A stretch of 64,000 bases of DNA from Mycolicibacterium cosmeticum (GTDB lineage Bacteria > Actinomycetota > Actinomycetes > Mycobacteriales > Mycobacteriaceae): NCBI RefSeq assembly GCF_000613185.1, contig NZ_CCBB010000003.1, forward strand, positions 1,054,001 to 1,118,000. Direction: 5' to 3'. A program made the position numbers and the translations under genes. The notes under the pieces are model-generated. The model saw only the letters and a program-made list of their open reading frames with translations. It was not told the origin of the DNA and made no database searches. Every line of letters starts with the position of its first letter. Within the stretch, counting starts at the first letter, position 1. This document shows positions 55,601-63,743 of the stretch, piece after piece.

Positions 55601-57856
55601 GCGCGCGGAAGCATCCGGGGTCGAGGTGCGGGCGGCGGGGGAGTGATCGGCCGCGGTGTGCACGGGCCCGGCGACGTGCGGACCCATCGGCATCCCGCCG
55701 ACCATGGGCGCATGCGCAGCGGGGTGTTGTCCGGCGGGTGTCGACACCGGACTCGTCTCGACGGGTTCGGACGGCGTTGACTGGTGAGCAGCCGGCTCGT
55801 GCGCACGGGGCTGGTCGACGGTCGGCTGGTGCTCCACCGGCGGATGGCTCGCCGCCGGCGGCTCATGACCGCCGGGTGTGGAGGTTTCCCTGATTTCGGT
55901 GGTGTGCGAACCGGATTCGGCTGCGTGTGAACCCGTTTCGGGCGCGTGCGAACCCGCCTCGGGCGCATGCATACTCGGCTCTGGTGCGCGTGGCGTCTCG
56001 GGAGCCCCTGCCGTGCCGTGTGTTTCGGGCGGAGGCGAGGCGGCCGGTGGCGACGCCTCGGGAGCGCGCGGCGATGCTTCCGGCGCACTCGGTGACGGCT
56101 CCGGCGTATGCGGCGTCGGTCCCGGCGTATGTGGCGGTGGGCTCGGTGGTTGCGATGCTGGCCCGTCCACTCGGCCGGGCCCGGAATCCGCGGCAGACGG
56201 CGGAACCGAACGCCCCGGTGGATCCGGTGGCGGGTTGCCACCACCTCCTTGATGGCTGCCGCCGGGCGTGCTCTGTGGCCCCGGCGGATCGGGTGGGCCG
56301 GCCGGTCCCTGCGGGCTGTCGAGCCCGCGCGGCGTGGTGGGCGCGTCGATACCGTGCGGGGCCGTCGGCCCGATCAGGGAATCGGGCACCGCGCCGGGCC
56401 TGACCTCCGGCACATCGGGGATCCCTTGCCCGCCCGGGAGGTCTCCCACCCCGTCGAACTTCGGCGCGCCGCGGCTCCACTCGCCGATTTCACGGAGCTT
56501 GGGCAGGCGACCCTCTTCCAGTACCCGGCGGGTCATGTTCAGGCTCTTGGCCACGCTGCCGGTCTTCGAGAGCGCCCCGCCCGGCACGAACAACGACCCG
56601 ATATTGAATGCCGCCTCACCCGCGCCCCGGCCAGGGTGGTCACCCTTCCATTGGTCCAGCGCGATGAACTGCTTGCCCATTTCGGCCAGCACACCGGGTG
56701 CTTTGCTGGGATCGTTCGCCACTTCCCAAGCCTTTTCGGCCATGCCCTTCCACATAGCCGGATCGGCCATCGACACGACACCGGACACGGTGTTGATCAG
56801 ACCGTTGGCTACACCCACCTGGAAGTCGGTGTACAGGGTGACGGCGTCGGCCAGGAAATTGCCGACGTCGTCGCCGAACTGAGCGACCAGAACGGGCCGG
56901 ATCCACTTCTGGAAGGCGTCAGCGGCATCGCTGATCACTTCCTTGAGTTCGTTGAGCAGGCCGACGATGCCCTCGACCTGGCGCTGGAAATTGCCCAGCA
57001 CGGTACTGACGTCGCGAGCGACCTCGCGGAGCACCTTCATGCCATCGCCGGTGAAGAAGTCGGTCACCGTGTCCCACAGCCCCGACAGCGACAACCGGTC
57101 CAGTAGTCGGCGGATGGCATCCTGCACCTGTTGCACCTGCTTGGCGAAATCCGAGATCTTCTGGGCGGTTGTGGTGGCCGTATCCGTCAGGTACGACATG
57201 GCTGTGCCCAGGTTGTCGAACGCCTCGGCGATCTTGTCGCCTTCGGGAATGTGCTGCGCCGCGACGGCCGGCTTGAGGGCATTGAGCTCCGACTGGAAGA
57301 TGGCAAACCCGGTGCTGAAATTTCGCCATTGCGCCGCAAGAACATTCATCATTGCCGAATGACCCGACGGCCAGCTCATCGCCGTGCCGGCAATCAACCC
57401 CAGCCCGGGCAGCACCTGCAGCAGCGGCTCGACCAGGTACCACTTGCCGGGCGGCGGAACCATAACCCCGTTCGGTCCGGTGGGCAGATCGGCGGCCACC
57501 TTCTCGGCCGGCGCAGGGCCGACGCCGCCGCTTGGGCCCTGGCCGCCGATGGTCGACGCCGCATCCGCATTACGGTAGTTGTAGCCGGTTGCCTGGAGCA
57601 TGCGGCCCACGCCTAGGTACGAATTCGCCGCCATGGCAAGTGCTTTCGCGAAATCGTCCGCGATTCGGCCATACTGCAGTCCAAAGCTCAGGCCCGCGGT
57701 ATCGGCACCGGAGGCGATACCACCGCCCAGCGCCGCACCCAGTGAGTCGGACAGCATCGCCAGCTGCGTTCCCAGCGACTCGACGCGCTTGCCCGCGTTG
57801 ATCAGGACGTCCGGATCCACCTCGATCCGGCCGTGCGCCGAGGCGACTACCCCCAC
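52613..57856 (-). CDS. CpnT-like giant polymorphic toxin, Tox-PL deamidase plus a second C-terminal toxin domain
   Basis: The frame codes for 1747 residues from the GTG at 57856 (in the end of the WXG100 gene). Residues about 1-130 are a WXG-like secretion region and about 130-470 a helical CpnT-N-like domain. Residues about 470-890 are a Pro/Ala/Glu/His-rich linker with APE and GSHAPE-type repeats. Residues about 920-1085 form a papain-fold deamidase (Tox-PL): NNCLDCSLSAL (Cys), SGSHATVIVHPE (His), WWDPQQGL (Asp). From 1089 to 1444 the frame runs over two immunity genes read in another frame and looks like non-coding text (Gly/Asp-rich, duplicated). Residues about 1490-1747 are a second, unrecognised toxin domain homologous to 51656-52168. 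It may be one protein or two toxins joined by a fortuitously open frame. Confidence 0.72.
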   Translation of the reverse strand: MGVVASAHGRIEVDPDVLINAGKRVESLGTQLAMLSDSLGAALGGGIASGADTAGLSFGLQYGRIADDFAKALAMAANSYLGVGRMLQATGYNYRNADAASTIGGQGPSGGVGPAPAEKVAADLPTGPNGVMVPPPGKWYLVEPLLQVLPGLGLIAGTAMSWPSGHSAMMNVLAAQWRNFSTGFAIFQSELNALKPAVAAQHIPEGDKIAEAFDNLGTAMSYLTDTATTTAQKISDFAKQVQQVQDAIRRLLDRLSLSGLWDTVTDFFTGDGMKVLREVARDVSTVLGNFQRQVEGIVGLLNELKEVISDAADAFQKWIRPVLVAQFGDDVGNFLADAVTLYTDFQVGVANGLINTVSGVVSMADPAMWKGMAEKAWEVANDPSKAPGVLAEMGKQFIALDQWKGDHPGRGAGEAAFNIGSLFVPGGALSKTGSVAKSLNMTRRVLEEGRLPKLREIGEWSRGAPKFDGVGDLPGGQGIPDVPEVRPGAVPDSLIGPTAPHGIDAPTTPRGLDSPQGPAGPPDPPGPQSTPGGSHQGGGGNPPPDPPGRSVPPSAADSGPGRVDGPASQPPSPPPHTPGPTPHTPEPSPSAPEASPRAPEASPPAASPPPETHGTAGAPETPRAPEPSMHAPEAGSHAPETGSHAAESGSHTTEIRETSTPGGHEPPAASHPPVEHQPTVDQPRAHEPAAHQSTPSEPVETSPVSTPAGQHPAAHAPMVGGMPMGPHVAGPVHTAADHSPAARTSTPDASARAPETRSPEARSTETRAPQTNSPSNSGAGPSAERSPSAPVKASAAPPESAPAREPLRPTPESPAARSEDHSIPPRDQTPSAAAEHPVDPAGSSHDPGTGNGPAQPEHSGPVGNPANDRIYGPHQLDHVEDPAYQRAVEDALRDSQGDYVRHADPRTNDYGNLINDGGPTVDGRSNNCLDCSLSALSSFRGEPTVAAPRYLDELPDGTIDRQSGEHNGLNRAQNWLGNGLLEFPGHKLVDQFDLLHQYIDQLGPGSAALVVNGWHARDLVSGEYLFDAHGNPITSGSHATVIVHPESGGGPVWWDPQQGLTSDRPPAWMVNQSTYLNFTPIEPSQGAHHAGIGDQGAGAGVSGRDVSEPDLSRATVSTRVDSDESAFHGADGLGPGSGPGAAGDRFGDGDRLPVPELVGDDGGRGVHDVQGDGVQPGGEPDLSASVGDHDSTHTGGHGDDRVSVDGDVAEQSPRTDAGTSLDDREAHGPVRSEGSAVESGGLTREMDEPSESGRVAGDGHHLSVGEHNDGGVADQAASTGIPDADVTNRDIPSATDPEGMGSDEGAHAGTDGLGSSTGPGAAGDRFGDGDRLSVPELVGDDGGRGVHDVQGDGIQPGREPDLPASVTDHDPAGTGGRADHRLSDDGGVADRSPDTHPAESLDHREADSGSRAERVAGERGDVARGVDEPTEPRGVAGGGDDRGVGGNGSPGTADAVGSNHEHNRSDPASTAEEDQPDHGHAPDTTTDPDNEHRPDNLDEFRIEGGQSGERYVELADGSHHRVWASNEQLSSQDSRFAAADAWLAERGLSRADIQPLLVQPADWLNSAQRELVYSFRHQFSEVGSGEALQKVIDSRQADSRLDDGPKRYPPDATGGSVSVARDTHELNTPDRIYDGLALEYEDTPFHPQKPVVAMRFTVDDGVPIHLPDEQLSQLTGNGPSFDPGYPYPFTGTGFTASERFTVPEYFLPAGTTMNPGAEMYRIATDGSEELIAVLGPNQEWIGVVSDG
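53524..54051 (-). CDS. Tandem immunity protein, copy 2 (YrhB/Imm35-like)
   Basis: The 175-residue protein is a close paralogue of 54064-54591, sharing LARLVIDSETGIVYQYPSW and TTFKETGFNR. Differences between the copies are often at third positions (for example AGT/AGC, TAT/TAC, GGT/GGC, CAA/CAG), which shows this frame is the one under protein selection. The form (short helix, then strands with an ETGIVY turn) resembles the YrhB/Imm35 immunity fold paired with papain-like toxins. It starts 12 bases after copy 1. It lies wholly inside the large toxin frame on the same strand. Confidence 0.75.
   Translation of the reverse strand: MAELQTRQQALAYLTQMSPTETFQVQPIQKGWVATKVLMPEQMASGQALGLARLVIDSETGIVYQYPSWSETMVAEAYTTFKETGFNRGGSRIYPRQSRITIRRVREDAQTIDYQMTVESLTDPPTPTQQNPLTIEKQTLAHEPKGWLASVATSHAEWMSRQNHGVWPEVATTEV
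54064..54591 (-). CDS. Tandem immunity protein, copy 1 (YrhB/Imm35-like)
   Basis: The 175-residue protein begins at ATG 54591, preceded by AAGGAG at optimal spacing, directly after the Tox-PL coding part of the toxin. It has ETREQVLAYLAEM, HVQPFQHGWIATKVL, LARLVIDSETGIVYQYPSW and MSRQNQGVWPE. It is the likely cognate antitoxin of the Tox-PL domain, kept in the producer's cytoplasm. Wobble positions of this gene correspond to first codon positions of the enclosing toxin frame. Confidence 0.78.
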   Translation of the reverse strand: MPELETREQVLAYLAEMSPSQTYHVQPFQHGWIATKVLSTEQMASGQAVGLARLVIDSETGIVYQYPSWSETMVAEEYTTFKETGFNRAGNQIYPHQWEITIRRTREDTVTIEYRLTATSLSNPPEPTQEHPLTIEKPTGLCDPRDPLSKVAASHARWMSRQNQGVWPETDTTYR

Positions 57857-58134
57857 ATCGCGCCGTTTCTGGTCACGGCTTCCGAGTAGTTCTTGTGTGC
57901 CGCCTGGGCGATCGACCGCAACTGCTTCAGCGCCGATTTCATCTGCTCGGCGCCGTCCTCCCACTGCTGCTGAGCCTGGGCCTGGGAATCCGAGCCCTCG
58001 CCATGCCAGGACGCCCGAAGCGCGGCCATGGTGTGGTCGATGTCCTCCAGGGACTCGGTGACCTCACGTTCGAACGCCTGCATGTGCTCGATCGCCGCCT
58101 GCAACTTGCCGAAATCGACCACCAGTTGCGTCAT
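57847..58134 (-). CDS. WXG100-family Esx-like protein
   Basis: The 95-residue helical hairpin protein has the WxG-type turn as ALRASWHGEGSDSQ (W-H-G, about residues 42-44) and long amphipathic helices on each side (LQAAIEHMQAFEREVTESL; KSALKQLRSIAQAAHKNY). WXG100 proteins are type VII secretion substrates or adaptors. The position between another Esx-like gene and the toxin corresponds to EsxE in the esxF-esxE-cpnT operon of M. tuberculosis. It overlaps the upstream gene by ATGA and the toxin start by ten bases. Confidence 0.88.
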   Translation of the reverse strand: MTQLVVDFGKLQAAIEHMQAFEREVTESLEDIDHTMAALRASWHGEGSDSQAQAQQQWEDGAEQMKSALKQLRSIAQAAHKNYSEAVTRNGAMWG

Positions 58135-58829
58135 CGCGGCACCTCACCGCTCGGTGGCTGCGCATCGGACGGCGGCGGTTCGACGGGTGCCTGGTCGCCG
58201 CCTTTCTCCGCCTCGGCCGATTGCTGGACGGCCTGTTCGACGATCTGCTCGACGGCCTGGCCGACTTGTTGCGCCATCCCGGCCGCCGCTTGGGCGGCCT
58301 GGGCCAGCCCGGATGACACCTGACCGCCGAGCTGCCCCACCTGGGACACGGCATCGGACACTCCGGAGGCCGCCGCACCCGACGCCGAACCCGCCGAACC
58401 GGCCGCACCCGCTGGACTTGCCGAACCGGCCGCACTCGCTGGGCCCGTTGACGCCGCGGTGGGTACGGGCGCCCCGCTCGGCGCCTCCCCACCGGCAGCA
58501 GCCGGTGCCGGCCCGGCGCTCGGCTCCGGGGATGCCGACGCGATGGCGCCCGCGCCCTGCTCGTCGGCGCGGGCGTACTGATCGGCGGCGACCCGCAGCA
58601 GCTCGGACATGGTCTGTATGCCGCGAATGACCTGACCGGCGCCGTTGTGCCACTGGTCCCATGCACCCGAGAATGCGGACGCCGCGCCACCCTTCCAACC
58701 CGAGCCGAGCAGCTCGCGGGTTTCCAGGTCGACGCTGGACAGGCCGTCCTGCAGCCGCTGTCCCGCATCACGCAGCCGGCCCGACGCGAGGTGCAGGTCG
58801 GACACGACGACCTCGACCGGACGTTCCAT
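58131..58829 (-). CDS. Esx-like type VII secretion protein with long Ala/Gly tail
   Basis: The 232-residue protein has an N-terminal WXG100 unit (about residues 1-95) with LLGSGWKGGAASAFSGAWDQW and helices on both sides, followed by a low-complexity Ala/Gly/Ser/Pro region (about 100-165) and an amphipathic helix (QVSSGLAQAAQAAAGMAQQV, about 165-185) before a Pro-rich end. It would form the heterodimer partner of the next WXG100 protein. EsxF-type partners are normally near 100 residues, so the tail is unusual. The start is ATG 58829. It is the first gene of the toxin operon, divergent from tmk. Confidence 0.82.
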   Translation of the reverse strand: MERPVEVVVSDLHLASGRLRDAGQRLQDGLSSVDLETRELLGSGWKGGAASAFSGAWDQWHNGAGQVIRGIQTMSELLRVAADQYARADEQGAGAIASASPEPSAGPAPAAAGGEAPSGAPVPTAASTGPASAAGSASPAGAAGSAGSASGAAASGVSDAVSQVGQLGGQVSSGLAQAAQAAAGMAQQVGQAVEQIVEQAVQQSAEAEKGGDQAPVEPPPSDAQPPSGEVPR

Positions 58830-58916
58830 CACACCCCCGTGTCCCTCGACGGTCCGCTCCACAGTGCAGCTTATTAGCCGCGATGGGGGTTCTCGTGCAC
58901 CAGTTACGCTCGCCCG

Positions 58917-59546
58917 GTGCTGATCGTCATCGAAGGCCTGGACGGTGCGGGCAAACGCACCCTGACCGAAGGCCTCCGGGCCGGGTTCGAGGCGGGCGAC
59001 AAGTCGGTGACCACGCTGGCCTTCCCGCGCTACGGCGAATCGGTGCACGCCGACCTGGCGGCCGAGGCGCTGCACGGCGGCCACGGCGACCTGGCCGACT
59101 CGGTGTACGCGATGGCGACGTTGTTCGCGCTCGACCGCGCCGGCGCCCGCGAGGAGATCCTGCGCCGCACCGACCGGTACGACGTCGTCATCCTGGACCG
59201 TTACGTCGCATCCAACGCCGCCTACAGCGCCGCCCGGCTGCATCAAGGCGCCGACGGTGACGTGGTGGCGTGGGTGCACGACCTCGAGTTCGGCCGCTTC
59301 GCGTTGCCCCGCCCGGATTGGCAGGTGCTGCTCGACGTTCCGGTCGAACTGGCCGAGCAACGCGCCGTGTCCCGCGCGGCGCAGGAGTCCGACCGGGCCC
59401 GCGACGCCTACGAACGCGACGGCGGCCTGCAGCGCCGCACCGGTGCGGTGTACCGCGCCCTGGCCGCTGCCGACTGGGCCGGCCGATGGGTGGTAGCCGC
59501 TCCCGACGTGGTTCCCGCGGAGCTGGCGGGCAACCTTCTGGCTTAG
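58917..59546 (+). CDS. tmk: Thymidylate kinase
   Basis: Tmk phosphorylates dTMP to dTDP. The 209-residue protein has P-loop IEGLDGAGKRTLTEGL, the DR(Y) motif VVILDRYVASNAAYSAARLH and LALPRPDWQVLLDVP-like base contacts (FALPRPDWQVLLDVP). The Arg after GK in the P-loop and the AAYSAARLH segment match the M. tuberculosis enzyme closely. The start is GTG 58917. It is separated from the toxin operon by 87 bp and from mtrA by 63 bp. Confidence 0.95.
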   Translation: MLIVIEGLDGAGKRTLTEGLRAGFEAGDKSVTTLAFPRYGESVHADLAAEALHGGHGDLADSVYAMATLFALDRAGAREEILRRTDRYDVVILDRYVASNAAYSAARLHQGADGDVVAWVHDLEFGRFALPRPDWQVLLDVPVELAEQRAVSRAAQESDRARDAYERDGGLQRRTGAVYRALAAADWAGRWVVAAPDVVPAELAGNLLA

Positions 59547-59593
59547 GTCCGAACCCGTCGCGGTGTGGCACCGGCGGTTTGTCACGGTTTGGT

Positions 59594-59607
59594 GACACCA
59601 TGGTGTC
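59594..59607. promoter_or_regulatory. 14-bp palindrome just upstream of mtrA
   Basis: GACACCATGGTGTC is perfectly palindromic and ends two bases before the mtrA ATG; a GTCAC is also present at 59581-59585. It could be an autoregulatory site or a start-region hairpin. Confidence 0.35.
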
Positions 59608-59609
59608 CC

Positions 59610-60287
59610 ATGAGGCAACGGATCCTGGTCGTGGACGACGACCCCTCCCTGGCCGAGATGCTCACCATCGTGCTGCGGGGGGAGGGTTTCGACACCGCCG
59701 TCATCGGTGACGGCACCCAGGCGCTCACCGCGGTGCGGGAGCTGCGCCCCGATCTGGTGCTGCTCGACCTGATGCTGCCGGGCATGAACGGCATCGACGT
59801 GTGCCGGGTGCTGCGCGCCGACTCCGGGGTGCCCATCGTCATGCTGACGGCCAAGACCGACACCGTCGACGTGGTGCTGGGCCTGGAGTCCGGTGCCGAC
59901 GACTATGTGATGAAGCCGTTCAAGCCCAAGGAACTGGTGGCCCGCGTCCGGGCCCGGCTGCGCCGCAACGACGACGAGCCCGCCGAGATGCTGTCCATCG
60001 CCGATATCGACATCGACGTGCCCGCGCACAAGGTGACTCGTGCCGGGGAACAGATTTCGCTGACCCCGCTCGAGTTCGACCTGCTGGTGGCGTTGGCGCG
60101 CAAACCGCGGCAGGTGTTTACTCGTGATGTGCTGCTCGAACAGGTGTGGGGATACCGTCACCCCGCCGACACCCGTTTGGTGAACGTGCATGTCCAGCGG
60201 TTGCGGGCCAAGGTCGAAACCGACCCGGAGAACCCGCAGGTGGTGCTGACCGTTCGAGGAGTGGGATACAAGGCCGGACCGCCGTGA
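59610..60287 (+). CDS. mtrA: Essential response regulator MtrA
   Basis: MtrA controls cell division, peptidoglycan hydrolases and replication-linked genes in mycobacteria. The 225-residue OmpR-type protein has D10-D11, phosphoacceptor D53 (LVLLDLMLPGMNGIDVC) and DDYVMKPFKPKELVARV, with winged-helix text TPLEFDLLVALARKPRQVFT and RLVNVHVQRLRAKVE. It is almost identical to the M. tuberculosis protein as remembered, which carries three more N-terminal residues (D56 there). The start is ATG 59610; an in-frame GTG lies at 59592. Confidence 0.97.
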   Translation: MRQRILVVDDDPSLAEMLTIVLRGEGFDTAVIGDGTQALTAVRELRPDLVLLDLMLPGMNGIDVCRVLRADSGVPIVMLTAKTDTVDVVLGLESGADDYVMKPFKPKELVARVRARLRRNDDEPAEMLSIADIDIDVPAHKVTRAGEQISLTPLEFDLLVALARKPRQVFTRDVLLEQVWGYRHPADTRLVNVHVQRLRAKVETDPENPQVVLTVRGVGYKAGPP

Positions 60288-60303
60288 CATGTAGGCAGTA
60301 CCA

Positions 60304-61953
60304 GTGATCTTCGGCTCGCGGCGTCGAGTCCGCAGCCGCTTCCGCGGCTCCGGTCCGGTGGTACGCGGGCTGGGCGCCCTCGGCAGGGCAATCGGTTTCG
60401 CGTGGCGACGCTCCCTGCAGTTGCGCGTGGTGAGCCTGACCCTCGGGTTGTCCCTGGCCGTCATCATGGTGCTCGGTTTCGTGCTCACCAGCCAGATCAC
60501 CGACCGCATCCTGGAAGTCAAGGTGCGGGCCGCCACCGAGCAGATCGAACGTGCCCGCAACACCGTCAGCGGCATCGTCGGCGGTGAGGAGACCCGCTCA
60601 CTCGACTCCAGCCTGCAGCTGGCACGCAACACCCTGATCGACCGCAAGGTCGACACCGGTGCGGGGCTGGCCGGTGCCTTCGACGCGGTCCTCGTGGTGC
60701 CCGGCGACGGGCCGCGGGCGGCCACCGCGGCCGGTCCGGTGCAGCAGATCCCCAAGGAACTGCGCGATTTCGTCAAGGCCGGCCAGGTCAGCTATCAATA
60801 CGCCACCGCGCACACCGACGGCTTCTCCGGGCCGGCGCTGATCGTCGGCAGCCCCACCTCGTCGTCGGTCCCCAATCTTGAGCTGTACCTGATCTTTCCG
60901 TTGACCAACGAGGAATCCACCATCGCGTTGGTGCGCGGCACCATGGCCACCGGTGGCATCGTGCTGCTCGGCCTGCTCGCGGCCATCGCCCTGTTGGTGG
61001 CCCGCCAGATCGTGCTGCCGGTGCGCTCGGCATCACGGATCGCCGAGCGGTTCGCCGAGGGGCACCTGTCCGAACGCATGCCGGTCCGCGGCGAGGACGA
61101 CATGGCGCGACTGGCGGTGTCGTTCAACGACATGGCCGAAAGCCTGCAGCGCCAGATCACCAACCTCGAGGAGTTCGGTAATCTGCAGCGCCGCTTCACC
61201 TCCGACGTCAGCCACGAGCTGCGCACCCCGCTGACGACGGTGCGGATGGCGGCCGACCTGATCTACGACCACAGCGAGGACCTGGACCCCGCGCTGCGCC
61301 GCTCCACCGAGCTGATGGTCAACGAACTGGACCGCTTCGAGACTCTGCTGGCCGACCTGCTGGAGATCTCCCGGCACGACGCCGGTGTCGCCGAGCTGGC
61401 GGTGGAGGCGGTGGATCTGCGCTCGGTGGTGCAGAGCGCACTCGACAACGTGGGGCACCTGGCCGCCGACGCCGGCGTCGAGCTGGACGTCGACATGCCG
61501 TTGACCGGGGTGATCGCCGAGGTGGATCCCCGTCGGGTGGAACGCATCCTGCGCAACCTCATCGCCAACGCCATCGACCATGCCGAGCGCAAGCCGGTGC
61601 AGATCCGGATGGCCGCCGACGAGGACACCGTCGCCGTCACCGTCCGCGATTACGGTGTCGGCTTGCGCCCCGGCGAGGAGAAGCTGGTGTTCAGCCGATT
61701 CTGGCGGTCGGACCCGTCGCGGGTCCGCCGCTCCGGCGGCACCGGACTGGGCCTGGCCATCAGCATCGAGGACGCCCGGCTGCACCAGGGCCGGCTGGAG
61801 GCGTGGGGTGAGCCCGGCAAGGGTGCCTGCTTCCGGCTCACCCTGCCGCTGGTGCGTGGCCACAAGGTCACCACCAGCCCATTGCCCCTCAAGCCCGTCG
61901 ATCAAGCGGGCGCACCGCGCCGGGAACGCGAACCGGCGGGGGAGGGCGTGTGA
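60304..61953 (+). CDS. mtrB: Sensor histidine kinase MtrB
   Basis: MtrB is the septum-associated kinase of MtrA. The 549-residue protein has two membrane helices (about residues 38-62 and 212-236) flanking an extracellular domain, then HAMP, the phosphoacceptor box [47 protein letters not shown] and [18 protein letters not shown] Pro/Lys-containing tail ends the protein. The start is GTG 60304, 16 bases after mtrA. Its end overlaps lpqB (GTGTGA). Confidence 0.96.
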   Translation: MIFGSRRRVRSRFRGSGPVVRGLGALGRAIGFAWRRSLQLRVVSLTLGLSLAVIMVLGFVLTSQITDRILEVKVRAATEQIERARNTVSGIVGGEETRSLDSSLQLARNTLIDRKVDTGAGLAGAFDAVLVVPGDGPRAATAAGPVQQIPKELRDFVKAGQVSYQYATAHTDGFSGPALIVGSPTSSSVPNLELYLIFPLTNEESTIALVRGTMATGGIVLLGLLAAIALLVARQIVLPVRSASRIAERFAEGHLSERMPVRGEDDMARLAVSFNDMAESLQRQITNLEEFGNLQRRFTSDVSHELRTPLTTVRMAADLIYDHSEDLDPALRRSTELMVNELDRFETLLADLLEISRHDAGVAELAVEAVDLRSVVQSALDNVGHLAADAGVELDVDMPLTGVIAEVDPRRVERILRNLIANAIDHAERKPVQIRMAADEDTVAVTVRDYGVGLRPGEEKLVFSRFWRSDPSRVRRSGGTGLGLAISIEDARLHQGRLEAWGEPGKGACFRLTLPLVRGHKVTTSPLPLKPVDQAGAPRREREPAGEGV

Positions 61954-63713
61954 CGCGCCGTCTGCTGGCCGTGCTCTGCGCCGCGGTGCTGGCCCTGTCC
62001 GGCTGCGCCGGTGTGCCGAGTTCGTCGTCGCCGCAAGCGATCGGCACCGTCGAGCGTGCCGCACCACCCAGCCTGCCCACCCCGACCCCGGGAATGGACC
62101 CCGACGTCCTGCTGCGTGAATTCCTCAAGGCCACCGCCGATCCCGCCAACCGGCACCTGGCGGCCCGGCAATTCCTCACCGAGTCGGCGTCGCGAGGCTG
62201 GGACGACGCCGGCAGCGCCCTGCTGATCGACCGGGTGGTATTCGTGGAAACCCGTGGCCCCGAACGGGTTTCGGTGAACATGCGGGCCGACATCCTGGGT
62301 TCGCTGTCCGATATCGGAGTCTTCGAGACCGCCGAGGGCGCGCTGCCCGACCCGGGGGCCATCGAACTGGTGAAGACCTCCGGCGGCTGGCGCATCGACA
62401 AGCTGCCCAACGGGGTGTTCCTGGACTGGCAGCAGTTCCAGCAGACCTACAAGCGCAGCACCCTGTACTTCTCCGATCCCACCGGTAAGACCGTGGTGCC
62501 CGACCCGCGCTACGTCGCGGTCGCCGACCCCGACCAGTTGGCCACCGAACTGGTCACCAAACTGATCACCGGACCGCGCCCCGAGATGGCCCGCACCGTG
62601 CGCAACCTGCTGGCCGCCCCGCTGCGTCTGCGCGGGCCGGTGACGCGTGCCGACGGCGGCAAGACGGGGGTGGGGCGTGGCTACGGCGGCGCCCGGATCG
62701 ACCTGGAGAACCTGTCCACCACCGATCCGCACACCCGGCAACTGCTTGCCGCACAGATCATCTGGACGCTGAACCGGGCCGGGATCAACGGCCCGTACGT
62801 GATCAACGCCGACGGCGCGGCGCTGGACGACCGGTTCGCCGACGGCTGGGACACCGCCGACGTGGCGGCCAGCGACCCCGGCGCGGCCGACGGTGCGGCC
62901 GCCGGCCTGCACGCCCTGATCGGCGGGTCGATGGTGTCCCTGGACGGCCAGAACGCGCCGCGGGTGCCGGGTGCCTTCGGTCAGACGCCCGGACAGGTGT
63001 CGGCGGCGTTGTCGCGCAGCGGCCAGGAGGCCGCGACGGTGGTGGTGTTGCGGCCCGGCGCCCCCGACATGTCCTCGTCGCTGTGGATCGGGCCGCTCGG
63101 CGGCAACACCGGCCAGGCCATCGACGGCCGCACCCTGACCCGGCCCACCTGGTCACTCGACGACGCGATCTGGATCGTCGTCGACGGCAACAACGTGGTG
63201 CGCGTCCTGCAGGAGGCGGCCTCGGGTCAGCCGGCCCGGATCCCCGTGGACTCGACGGCGGTCGCGACGAAGTTCTCCGGGCCCATCTCCGAGCTGCAGC
63301 TGTCCCGCGACGGCACCCGCGCCGCCATGGTGATCAACGGCCAGGTGATCCTGGCCGGGGTCGAGCAGACCCCGGGTGGGCAGTACGCGCTGACCTATCC
63401 CCGCCGGCTGGGCTTCGGGCTCGGCGACACCGCGGTGTCGTTGTCCTGGCGCACCGGCGACGACATCGTCGTCACCCGTACCGATACCGCGCATCCGGTG
63501 TCCTATGTGAACCTCGACGGGGTGAACTCCGACGGGCCGGCGCAGAACCTGGTCGCGCCGGTGACCACCGTGGCGGCCAACCCGTCCACGGTGTACGTCG
63601 CCGACCAGCGCGGGGTGCTGCAGTTGTCGGGCTCGGCGGCCGAGAACGACCTGAACTGGTCCGAGGTGCGCCCGCTGATGGTGGCCGGCGCGCTGCCGGT
63701 GTTGCCCGGCTGA
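61950..63713 (+). CDS. lpqB: Lipoprotein LpqB, MtrB modulator
   Basis: LpqB binds the MtrB sensor domain and modulates MtrAB signalling. The 587-residue protein has a signal peptide and lipobox ([16 protein letters not shown]; Cys about residue 19), a GerMN domain (about 150-290, with [20 protein letters not shown]) and a beta-propeller (about 310-580). It is coupled to mtrB by a four-base overlap. This completes the conserved mtrA-mtrB-lpqB operon. Confidence 0.95.
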   Translation: MTRRLLAVLCAAVLALSGCAGVPSSSSPQAIGTVERAAPPSLPTPTPGMDPDVLLREFLKATADPANRHLAARQFLTESASRGWDDAGSALLIDRVVFVETRGPERVSVNMRADILGSLSDIGVFETAEGALPDPGAIELVKTSGGWRIDKLPNGVFLDWQQFQQTYKRSTLYFSDPTGKTVVPDPRYVAVADPDQLATELVTKLITGPRPEMARTVRNLLAAPLRLRGPVTRADGGKTGVGRGYGGARIDLENLSTTDPHTRQLLAAQIIWTLNRAGINGPYVINADGAALDDRFADGWDTADVAASDPGAADGAAAGLHALIGGSMVSLDGQNAPRVPGAFGQTPGQVSAALSRSGQEAATVVVLRPGAPDMSSSLWIGPLGGNTGQAIDGRTLTRPTWSLDDAIWIVVDGNNVVRVLQEAASGQPARIPVDSTAVATKFSGPISELQLSRDGTRAAMVINGQVILAGVEQTPGGQYALTYPRRLGFGLGDTAVSLSWRTGDDIVVTRTDTAHPVSYVNLDGVNSDGPAQNLVAPVTTVAANPSTVYVADQRGVLQLSGSAAENDLNWSEVRPLMVAGALPVLPG

Positions 63714-63743
63714 CGTGTCGGTGCCCGCCGCCAGACTGAACGC

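Noticed and set aside
55880..56160. CRISPR-like or satellite repeat in the toxin linker
   Set aside because: The repeats are in-frame Pro/Ala/Glu and GSH-type codons of a flexible linker, irregular in length and without unique spacers.
58131..60776. 881-residue frame running from the Esx-like gene back over tmk and mtrA
   Set aside because: Only the last 232 residues (58131-58829) read as protein; the rest is antisense to tmk and mtrA.
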